Of a DNA stretch of 64,000 bases, positions 57,161 to 64,000 are shown one piece after another. Origin of the DNA: Dickeya poaceiphila (lineage in GTDB: Bacteria > Pseudomonadota > Gammaproteobacteria > Enterobacterales > Enterobacteriaceae); assembly GCF_007858975.2 (NCBI RefSeq), contig NZ_CP042220.2:1240001-1304000 (forward strand), in the 5' to 3' direction. Both the position numbers and the translations under genes were made by a program. Below the pieces are notes generated by a model. The model did not search any database, had not been told where the DNA came from, and saw nothing but the letters and a program-made list of their open reading frames with translations. Position 1 is the first letter of the stretch, and each line of letters starts with the position of its first letter.

Positions 57161-58678
57161 ATGTGCGGTATTGTCGGTATCGCCGGTTTTACACCGGTCA
57201 ACCAGTCGATTTATGACGCGTTAACGGTGTTGCAGCACCGTGGGCAGGATGCCGCAGGCATCGTTACCATTAATGACGCCAACTGCTTTCGCCTGCGCAA
57301 AGCAAATGGTCTGGTGAAAGATGTATTTGAAGCCCGGCACATGCAACGGTTGCAGGGCAACATGGGGATCGGCCACGTACGTTATCCCACTGCGGGCAGT
57401 TCCAGTGCTTCAGAAGCCCAGCCTTTTTACGTCAACTCTCCATTTGGGATCACGCTGGCGCATAACGGTAACCTGACCAACGCCCATGAACTGCGTCAAA
57501 AGCTGTTTGAAGAAGGTCGTCGCCACGTTAATACCACCTCTGATTCTGAAATTCTGCTGAACGTATTTGCCAAAGAGCTGGACCGTTTTCAGCACTATCC
57601 GCTGGAAGCGGATAACATTTTTGCGGCGGTGGCGGCAGTGCATCAGTTGATCCGTGGCGCGTATGCGTGTATTGGCATGATTATCGGCCACGGCATGGTG
57701 GCTTTCCGCGACCCGAACGGCATTCGCCCACTGGTGCTCGGTAAGCGAGAACGGGAAGATGGGCGTAATGAATATATTGTAGCGTCGGAAAGCGTAGCGC
57801 TGGATACGCTGGGCTTTGAATTCCTGCGTGATGTGGCACCGGGCGAAGCGGTATACATTACCGAAAATGGTCAATTGTTTACCCGCCAGTGCGCGGAAAA
57901 CCCGAAAAGTCATCCGTGCCTGTTCGAGTATGTGTATTTCGCCCGCCCTGACTCCTTTATTGACAAGATTTCGGTCTACAGCGCTCGCGTGCGTATGGGG
58001 CAGAAACTGGGCGAGAAGATCGCCCGTCAGTGGGAAGAGCTGGACATCGACGTTGTGATTCCGATTCCAGAAACCTCCTGCGATATCGCGCTGGAAATCG
58101 CCCGTATTATCAACAAGCCGTACCGACAGGGTTTTGTGAAGAATCGCTATGTCGGTCGTACGTTTATCATGCCGGGCCAGCAGACCCGCATCAAATCCGT
58201 GCGTCGTAAATTGAATGCCAACCGGGCGGAATTTCGCGGCAAAAATGTATTGCTGGTAGATGACTCCATCGTACGCGGCACCACTTCTCAACAGATTGTC
58301 GAGATGGCGCGTGAAGCTGGCGCGCATCGGGTCTATCTGGCCTCTGCGGCACCGGAAATCCGTTTTCCGAATGTGTATGGCATCGATATGCCGAGCGTTA
58401 ATGAGCTGATCGCTCATGGCCGGGAAGTGGAAGAAATTCGTAAGATAATCGGCGCTGATGCGCTGATTTTCCAGGATTTGGATGATTTGATCGACGCGGT
58501 GCGTGAAGATAACCCGGAAATCGTTCAGTTTGAATGTTCGGTTTTTAACGGCGTTTATGTCACCAAAGATGTGAATCAGGACTATCTGGATTATCTGGAA
58601 GCGCTGCGTAATGACGACGCCAAAGCACTGCGCAGCCAGAATGAAGTTGAAGATCTTGAGTTACATAACGAAGGGTGA
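57161..58678 (+). CDS. purF: PurF amidophosphoribosyltransferase
   Basis: 505 aa, first committed step of purine synthesis (PRPP plus glutamine to phosphoribosylamine). Cys2 is the N-terminal nucleophile (MCGIVGIAG), glutaminase block RTHG-equivalent [11 protein letters not shown], and PRPP-binding [17 protein letters not shown] in the phosphoribosyltransferase domain near 365. A strong terminator follows the stop. Confidence 0.97.
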   Translation: MCGIVGIAGFTPVNQSIYDALTVLQHRGQDAAGIVTINDANCFRLRKANGLVKDVFEARHMQRLQGNMGIGHVRYPTAGSSSASEAQPFYVNSPFGITLAHNGNLTNAHELRQKLFEEGRRHVNTTSDSEILLNVFAKELDRFQHYPLEADNIFAAVAAVHQLIRGAYACIGMIIGHGMVAFRDPNGIRPLVLGKREREDGRNEYIVASESVALDTLGFEFLRDVAPGEAVYITENGQLFTRQCAENPKSHPCLFEYVYFARPDSFIDKISVYSARVRMGQKLGEKIARQWEELDIDVVIPIPETSCDIALEIARIINKPYRQGFVKNRYVGRTFIMPGQQTRIKSVRRKLNANRAEFRGKNVLLVDDSIVRGTTSQQIVEMAREAGAHRVYLASAAPEIRFPNVYGIDMPSVNELIAHGREVEEIRKIIGADALIFQDLDDLIDAVREDNPEIVQFECSVFNGVYVTKDVNQDYLDYLEALRNDDAKALRSQNEVEDLELHNEG

Positions 58679-58703
58679 TAATCGGTTATCGGGTGTTATC
58701 AAC

Positions 58704-58727
58704 AAGGGAGCGCAGGCTCCCTTTTTT
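58704..58727 (+). terminator. purF terminator
   Basis: 8-bp stem AAGGGAGC/GCTCCCTT with loop GCAG followed by a run of T. Confidence 0.93.
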
Positions 58728-58818
58728 GTCGCTGTTATTCTTGCCAATCTTTTGGTGATGCGGCAAAGTCAGCGCACGTATTTTTACCGCCTCTGGGCGG
58801 TGGGTCCGCGAGGTGAAA

Positions 58819-59388
58819 ATGAAGCGACTGATTGTCGGTATTTCCGGCGCCAGCGGCGTGATATATGGGGTGCGGTTGTTGCAGGTGCTGCAGCCGATTA
58901 GCGGGGTTGAAACGCATCTGGTAATGAGTTCCGCAGCCCGGCAAACGCTGGCGCTGGAAACCGATCTGACCGTGCGCGACGTGCAGTCGCTGGCTGATGT
59001 GGTGCATGACTGCCGCGATATTGCCGCCAACATTTCCTCTGGCTCGTTCAAGACGGCAGGGATGGCGATTCTTCCTTGCTCCATCAAGACATTATCCGGC
59101 ATTACGCATAGTTATACTGACAGTTTGTTGACTCGTGCGGCGGATGTGGTGCTGAAAGAACGCCGTCCGCTGGTGTTGTGCGTGCGTGAAACGCCGCTAC
59201 ACCTCGGCCATCTGCGGTTAATGAATGCCGTGGCTGAAATGGGGGCGGTTATCATGCCGCCGGTACCTGCGTTTTATCATCGCCCACAAACTGTGCAAGA
59301 TATCATCGATCAAACCGTTAATCGGGTGCTCGATCAGTTTGATATTGAATTACCTCAGGATCTTTTTACGCGCTGGCAAGGCGCGTAA
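58819..59388 (+). CDS. ubiX: UbiX flavin prenyltransferase
   Basis: 189 aa, same length as E. coli UbiX. The FMN-binding N-terminus MKRLIVGISGASGVIYGVRLL, the Ser/Thr block LVMSSAARQTL and the later RRPLVLCVRETPLHLGHLRLM are conserved. Makes prenylated FMN, the cofactor of UbiD in ubiquinone synthesis. ATG 58819 has GAGG 8 nt upstream. A short GCTCCA/TGGAGC hairpin at 59456-59470 followed by a T-rich stretch may end transcription. Confidence 0.95.
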   Translation: MKRLIVGISGASGVIYGVRLLQVLQPISGVETHLVMSSAARQTLALETDLTVRDVQSLADVVHDCRDIAANISSGSFKTAGMAILPCSIKTLSGITHSYTDSLLTRAADVVLKERRPLVLCVRETPLHLGHLRLMNAVAEMGAVIMPPVPAFYHRPQTVQDIIDQTVNRVLDQFDIELPQDLFTRWQGA

Positions 59389-59773
59389 CCACCTCATTTG
59401 TAATAACAAGCCATGCTGTAGCGTTACCGGGTGTCTGACGATAGAAAGGCGGATTGCTCCATTTTGGAGCGGCGTGTTTTTCGTGGTGCATGGGTGTGCA
59501 CTATTATTGTGCAGATAATCCAGGTCGGCGTCGTGGCGTTACTCTCCTCTATAGCACAGGTTGACATAATTCATTGATTATATTGATCTGGCTAACATTA
59601 TCACGGCGACTGATTTTACGTGGAGTTGCATATTTTTTATGGCATAAAATTTGCTTTAGTTTGACAACTAGTATCATATTGACGTACATGGCAGACAGAC
59701 GTAATCACAATAATTCGTAGTCGGATTTCATAAATCACTTAGGCATACACAATCATAAAATAAGGGTAACGCA
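59389..59773. other. intergenic region, promoter of hisJQMP
   Basis: 385 bp without a gene. Contains a possible ubiX terminator (59456-59470) and a TTGACA at 59661-59666 that may be the -35 of the histidine transport operon; its -10 is not clear. Unlike E. coli, there is no argT gene here. Confidence 0.5.
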
Positions 59774-60553
59774 ATGAAAAAAATGTTGAAACTTTTGCCC
59801 CTTGCACTGGTATTCGCAGCAGGCAGTGCCCTCGCCGAGGTTCCTAAAAATATCAAAATTGGTACTGACCCGACCTATGCACCGTTCGAATCCAAAGACG
59901 CCAGCGGTCAACTGGTTGGATTTGATATTGATTTGGCAAATGAGTTGTGCAAACGCATTCAGGCTAATTGCACCTTCGTCGAGAGCGATTTCGACGCGTT
60001 GATTCCGTCGCTGAAAGCGAAAAAAATCGATGCCATTATCTCTTCCCTGTCGATTACCGAAAAACGTCAGCAGGAAATTGCGTTTACCGAGAAACTGTAT
60101 GCGGCCAATGCCCGTCTGATTGCTAAAAAAGGCTCGCCGATTCTGCCGACGCTGGATGCACTGAAGGGGAAACGTGTCGGCGTGCTGCAGGCATCTACGC
60201 AGGAGGCTTACGCCAACCAGTATTGGCAGCCGAAAGGCGTGGATGTGGTGACCTACCAGAATCAGGACCTGATCTATGCCGACCTGACCGCTGGTCGTAT
60301 CGATACCGCCTTTCAGGATGAAGTGGCAGGCAGTGAAGGCTTCCTGAAACAGGATGCCGGTAAAGATTATGCATTTGCCGGTCCGGCGGTGAAAGACGAC
60401 AAACTGTTCGGCGTGGGCACCGGTATGGGGTTACGCAAGAACGAAACTGAACTGAAAGCCGCGCTGGATAAAGCCTTTGCCGCTATGCGTCAGGACGGTA
60501 CCTACGACAAACTGGCGAAGAAGTACTTTGACTTCAACGTATACGGTGATTAA
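59774..60553 (+). CDS. hisJ: HisJ histidine-binding periplasmic protein
   Basis: 259 aa with signal peptide (cleavage after SALA), mature start [20 protein letters not shown]. Ligand-binding residues typical of HisJ/ArgT are visible in [24 protein letters not shown] and [11 protein letters not shown]. It delivers histidine (and probably basic amino acids) to HisQMP. Only one binding-protein gene is present, where E. coli has argT and hisJ in tandem, so this protein may serve both ligands. Confidence 0.93.
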   Translation: MKKMLKLLPLALVFAAGSALAEVPKNIKIGTDPTYAPFESKDASGQLVGFDIDLANELCKRIQANCTFVESDFDALIPSLKAKKIDAIISSLSITEKRQQEIAFTEKLYAANARLIAKKGSPILPTLDALKGKRVGVLQASTQEAYANQYWQPKGVDVVTYQNQDLIYADLTAGRIDTAFQDEVAGSEGFLKQDAGKDYAFAGPAVKDDKLFGVGTGMGLRKNETELKAALDKAFAAMRQDGTYDKLAKKYFDFNVYGD

Positions 60554-60621
60554 GCCTTCCTGATTAACCACTGCCTGCATTGTGCCGGCAGTGGTGTGTC
60601 TTTTCTGAACGGACTGATGTA

Positions 60622-61311
60622 ATGCTTTATGGCTATTCCGAATTAATCCTGGATGGTGCACGCATGACGTTGCAGCTGGCGTTGTGTTCGCTGGTGTTGT
60701 CGCTGCTGATTGGTCTGGTGGGGGCGGCGGCGAAGCTGTCGTCCAACCGAGTGCTGTCTGGCTGTTTTTCTGGTTATACCACCCTGATTCGCGGTGTGCC
60801 GGATCTGGTTCTGATGCTGCTGATTTTTTATGGTTTGCAGATGGCGCTCAACAGCGCCACCGAATCGCTGGGCATGGATCAGATCGATATTGATCCACTG
60901 ACCGCAGGGATCATTACGCTGGGATTTATCTACGGCGCTTACTTTACCGAAACGTTTCGTGGTGCTTATCTGGCGGTGCCGCGCGGCCAGATTGAGGCAG
61001 CGGTGGCGTTTGGCTTTACGCCGATGAAAGTGTTTCGCCGCATTATGTTTCCATCCATGATGCGTTTTGCTCTGCCGGGCATCGGCAACAACTGGCAGGT
61101 GATTCTCAAAGCGACCGCATTGGTGTCGTTGCTGGGGCTGAGTGATGTGATCAAAGCCACCCAACTGGCTGGAAAAGGAACGCATCATCCGTTCTTTTTC
61201 GCTATTGTCGCCGGTGTGCTGTATCTGGTTTTTACCACCCTTTCCAATGGGGTGCTGTGGTGGCTGGAAAAACGCTACTCGCAGGGAGTCCGGAAAGTAA
61301 ATTATGAGTGA
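60622..61311 (+). CDS. hisQ: HisQ histidine ABC transporter permease
   Basis: 229 aa, about five membrane spans; starts MLYGYSELILDGARMTLQLA. Contains TLIRGVPDLVLMLLIFYG and the EAA loop AAVAFGFTPMKVFRRIMFPSMMR that contacts the ATPase. ATG 60622 aligns with E. coli HisQ; an earlier in-frame start at 60580 was rejected. Overlaps hisM by 8 bp. Confidence 0.95.
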   Translation: MLYGYSELILDGARMTLQLALCSLVLSLLIGLVGAAAKLSSNRVLSGCFSGYTTLIRGVPDLVLMLLIFYGLQMALNSATESLGMDQIDIDPLTAGIITLGFIYGAYFTETFRGAYLAVPRGQIEAAVAFGFTPMKVFRRIMFPSMMRFALPGIGNNWQVILKATALVSLLGLSDVIKATQLAGKGTHHPFFFAIVAGVLYLVFTTLSNGVLWWLEKRYSQGVRKVNYE

Positions 61312-62020
61312 GATTTTACAACAATATTGGCAGGCCCTGCTGTGGAGCGACGGTTATCGTCTCACCGGGCTGGCGATGACGCTGTGGCTGCTGATTGTCT
61401 CGGTGATTATCGGTGGGTTGATGGCGATTCCGCTGGCGGTAGCCCGCGTGTCGCCTCGTCGGCGCTACTGGCTGCCGGTGTGGGTTTTTACCTATGTGTT
61501 TCGCGGTACACCGCTCTACGTGCAACTGCTGGTGTTTTATTCCGGTGTGTACAGTCTGGAAATTGTACGCGGCACCGATGTGTTGAACGCATTTTTTCGC
61601 AGCGGCCTGAATTGCGCCATTCTGTCGCTGGCGCTTAATACCTGCGCTTATACGACTGAAATCTTCGCCGGTGCCATCCGTTCAGTGCCGCATGGTGAAA
61701 TTGAAGCGGCGCGCGCCTACGGTTTTTCACGCTTTAAGCAGTACCGCTGCATCATTTTGCCGGGTGCATTGCGCATCGCGTTACCCGCCTACAGCAATGA
61801 AGTTATCCTGATGCTGCATTCCACCGCACTGGCCTTTACCGTCACGGTGCCGGATTTGCTGAAAGTGGCGCGTGACATTAACGCCGCCACTTACAAACCG
61901 TTCTACGCCTTTGGCATCGCAGGCGTGATGTATCTGGCGGTATCGTTCGTGCTGATTTCGTTGTTCAGAAAGGCAGAACGCCGCTGGTTACGGCATCTTC
62001 ACACCCGTTCATCCCATTAA
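61304..62020 (+). CDS. hisM: HisM histidine ABC transporter permease
   Basis: 238 aa, partner permease of HisQ. Conserved VFTYVFRGTPLYVQLLVFYSG and the EAA loop EAARAYGFSRFKQYRCIILPGALR. The start overlaps the hisQ end, indicating coupled translation; hisP follows after 23 bp. Confidence 0.95.
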   Translation: MSEILQQYWQALLWSDGYRLTGLAMTLWLLIVSVIIGGLMAIPLAVARVSPRRRYWLPVWVFTYVFRGTPLYVQLLVFYSGVYSLEIVRGTDVLNAFFRSGLNCAILSLALNTCAYTTEIFAGAIRSVPHGEIEAARAYGFSRFKQYRCIILPGALRIALPAYSNEVILMLHSTALAFTVTVPDLLKVARDINAATYKPFYAFGIAGVMYLAVSFVLISLFRKAERRWLRHLHTRSSH

Positions 62021-62043
62021 AATAGTGCAGGAACAGACAAAGA

Positions 62044-62817
62044 ATGCAGAATAATAAGCTGATGGTGACGGAATTACGTAAGCGTTATGGTCAGCATGAA
62101 GTGCTCAAAGGCATTTCATTACAGGCTAAAGCCGGGGACGTTATTTCTATTATCGGATCATCGGGATCGGGTAAAAGCACCTTGTTGCGATGTATCAACT
62201 TCCTGGAAAAACCCTGTGAAGGCTCTATCCATGTGAATGGACAGGAGATTCACATGGTGCGAGACAAGGATGGCCAGCTCAAGGTGTTTGACAAGAAGCA
62301 GTTACAACTGCTGCGCACCCGACTGACGATGGTGTTCCAGCATTTCAACCTGTGGAGCTTCATGACTGCGTTGGAAAACGTGATGGAAGCGCCGGTACAG
62401 GTGTTGGGGTTGAGCAAAGCAGAAGCGCGTAAGCGCGCTGAATTCTACCTGAACAAGGTGGGGATCACCGGTGCATCGCAGGAGAAATACCCGTCTGATT
62501 TGTCGGGTGGTCAACAGCAGCGTGTTTCCATTGCCCGCGCACTGGCGATGGAGCCGGATGTGTTACTGTTTGATGAGCCGACTTCCGCGCTGGACCCAGA
62601 ACTGGTGGGTGAAGTGCTGCGTATCATGCAGCAACTGGCGGAAGAGGGTAAAACCATGGTGGTAGTGACGCATGAAATGGAATTTGCCCGCCATGTCTCC
62701 AGCCATGTGATCTTTTTGCATCAAGGACTGGTGGAAGAGGAAGGGCCGCCTGAGGCGGTGTTCGGCAACCCGCAAAGCCCACGTTTACAGCAGTTCCTGT
62801 CCGGCGCGCTGAAGTAA
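62044..62817 (+). CDS. hisP: HisP histidine ABC transporter ATPase
   Basis: 257 aa, ATPase of the importer. Walker [10 protein letters not shown], signature [15 protein letters not shown], Walker [13 protein letters not shown] and switch His in VVVTHEME. Length equals E. coli HisP. Last gene of hisJQMP; convergent with yfcH 40 bp away. Confidence 0.96.
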   Translation: MQNNKLMVTELRKRYGQHEVLKGISLQAKAGDVISIIGSSGSGKSTLLRCINFLEKPCEGSIHVNGQEIHMVRDKDGQLKVFDKKQLQLLRTRLTMVFQHFNLWSFMTALENVMEAPVQVLGLSKAEARKRAEFYLNKVGITGASQEKYPSDLSGGQQQRVSIARALAMEPDVLLFDEPTSALDPELVGEVLRIMQQLAEEGKTMVVVTHEMEFARHVSSHVIFLHQGLVEEEGPPEAVFGNPQSPRLQQFLSGALK

Positions 62818-62857
62818 TTTTTGTACTGCCATGCCTTCCCGCGCCGGATGAACCCGT

Positions 62858-63766
62858 TCAACTGGCGCGGGGATGCAATAAATCGTTAAGTGCCTCTTCC
62901 AGTTCAAAGAAGCGAAAGCCAAATCCGGCTTTCTCCAGTCGTTGCGGAATGGCTCGTTGCCCACCCAGCAGCAGCGTCGCCGCTTCGCCCATCAGTATCC
63001 TGAGCGCCCAACTGGGCGTACGCACAAAGCCTGGGCGATCTAACACGTTTGCCAGCATGGCGGAGAATGTCTCGTTACGCACCGGGTAGGGCGATACCAT
63101 GTTGAAAGGACCGCTCAGAATCGGGCTATCCAACAGATACAAAATCGCGTTGGTCATGTCGTCAATGTGAATCCATGGCAGGTATTGCTTACCGGAGCCG
63201 ATTGGGCCGCCCAATCCCAACCGGAAAATCGGCAGCATTTTTGCCAGCGCGCCACCTTCCGTAGAAAGCACCACGCCGGTACGCATCAGGCAGACGCGGG
63301 TTTGATCACTTTCCGCTTCCAGCGCCAGTGCTTCCCAGCGAGCGCAGAGTTCATGGGTAAAGTCATTGTGGGGCGTTTCATCTTCGGTCACCAGCGCTTG
63401 ACCTTGATCACCGTAATAGCCAACCGCCGAGCCTGACAAAAATACTGAAGGTGGAGTGTGGCTGCGGCGAATCAGTTGTGTGAGTTGGCGAGTGATATCC
63501 CAGCGGCTCTGACACAGGCGCGCTTTTTGGGCTTTGGTCCAACGCTTGTCGGCAATCGGCTCACCCGCGAGATTGATGACGCCATCGAAGCCGTCCAGCG
63601 AGGTCTGATCTTCCAGTCCGCGCCAGTAATTAACCTGGTCGCCCCACAGCCGTCGCGCGCGCTCAACGGAGCGGGTCACTACAGTTACCTGATGTGACAG
63701 AGACAACAAACGTGTAATCAAATGACGCCCAATAAGGCCGGTTCCCCCGGTGATCAGTAGTTTCAT
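62858..63766 (-). CDS. yfcH: YfcH, TIGR01777-type NAD-dependent epimerase-like protein
   Basis: 302 aa, extended SDR family. N-terminal [20 protein letters not shown] is the nucleotide-binding glycine motif; [15 protein letters not shown] and the [12 protein letters not shown] region (active-site Tyr) follow. Function unproven; conserved in bacteria and related to plant and animal SDR39U1. I chose ATG 63766; a frame-open start at 63847 adds 27 residues before the glycine motif. Next to hisP as in E. coli. Confidence 0.93.
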   Translation of the reverse strand: MKLLITGGTGLIGRHLITRLLSLSHQVTVVTRSVERARRLWGDQVNYWRGLEDQTSLDGFDGVINLAGEPIADKRWTKAQKARLCQSRWDITRQLTQLIRRSHTPPSVFLSGSAVGYYGDQGQALVTEDETPHNDFTHELCARWEALALEAESDQTRVCLMRTGVVLSTEGGALAKMLPIFRLGLGGPIGSGKQYLPWIHIDDMTNAILYLLDSPILSGPFNMVSPYPVRNETFSAMLANVLDRPGFVRTPSWALRILMGEAATLLLGGQRAIPQRLEKAGFGFRFFELEEALNDLLHPRAS

Positions 63767-64000
63767 AAGCTGGCCTCGCTTCGTATGTCGGGTTATTCCC
63801 TTGAGCCGGGCAACGGTGCTGTACCCGCTGGAATCGCCTTTATCCACTCTGGTTTCAGCATAGATGATTCATCTGTTTTTGCTGGTGATATTAACCACAT
63901 CTCAGGGAGTTTTTATCAGCAGAACAAGCACTTTTTAGAGGAAAGCAGCATAGCGCGGCTGGATGAGCGCCGACAGCATAAGAAAACCACGCCCGGCGAA

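Noticed and set aside
57410..58417. Long open frame (335 codons) on the minus strand
   Set aside because: Antisense shadow of purF, low-complexity basic protein without family resemblance.

Overview
The window looks like a chromosomal segment of a soft-rot enterobacterium, most probably Dickeya (Pectobacteriaceae). Two observations support this. From about 22 kb to the end the gene order follows the Escherichia coli block mlaA-fadL-yfcZ-fadIJ-sixA-smrB-prmB-aroC-mepA-yfcA-epmC-yfcL-mnmC-fabB-flk-pdxB-usg-truA-dedA-accD-folC-dedD-cvpA-purF-ubiX-hisJQMP-yfcH almost gene for gene. The left end carries a catecholate siderophore locus of the enterobactin/chrysobactin kind. The genus is an inference; no 16S gene or species marker is present.

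Region 1 (1-10.1 kb) is siderophore synthesis and transport: the C-terminal part of an EntF-type, serine-specific NRPS, a FepC/FepG/FepD-type importer on the minus strand, a divergent EntS-type exporter with a Fur-like box between them, a FepB-type binding lipoprotein, and a lipoprotein e(P4)-type acid phosphatase. The order is that of the E. coli ent-fep locus, but entCEBA-type genes do not follow fepB.

Region 2 (10.1-22.05 kb) is a visibly AT-rich accessory island ending at a tRNA-Arg(CCU) gene (argW). Beside the tRNA lies the first 41 codons of a broken P4-type integrase. The island holds two convergent, apparently undescribed RiPP (ribosomally made, modified peptide) clusters. The first (+ strand, 10.7-16.2 kb) encodes a glycosyltransferase, a radical SAM/SPASM maturase, a 57-aa precursor with a Cys-Cys and Gly/Ile-rich tail, an ABC exporter and a cytoplasmic subtilisin-like protease. 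The second (- strand, 20.9-16.5 kb) encodes a 58-aa precursor with a central Cys/Ser/Thr segment and an acidic C-terminal tail, a LanM-type dehydratase with no cyclase domain and one in-frame stop, an erythromycin-esterase-like protein and an ABC exporter. Between and around them are a 221-bp internally deleted IS3-type element with terminal inverted repeats, one complete 127-bp ERIC element, two ERIC ends, and an IS3 orfA fragment.

Region 3 (22-36.3 kb) is core genome: outer-membrane lipid homeostasis (mlaA), fatty-acid uptake and beta-oxidation (fadL, fadIJ), sixA, ribosome rescue (smrB), L3 methylation (prmB), chorismate synthase, a murein endopeptidase, a TSUP transporter and the EF-P hydroxylase.

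Region 4 (36.3-49.1 kb) mixes species-specific insertions (a chemoreceptor with a C-terminal SWESF, a DJ-1/PfpI protein, a GST, azlCD with an AraC-type regulator, a 5'-truncated tctA) with core mnmC, fabB and flk. The fabB promoter has FadR- and FabR-like sites.

Region 5 (49.1-64 kb) is core: pdxB-usg-truA-dedA, accD-folC-dedD, PurR-boxed cvpA-purF, ubiX, the histidine ABC importer hisJQMP and yfcH.
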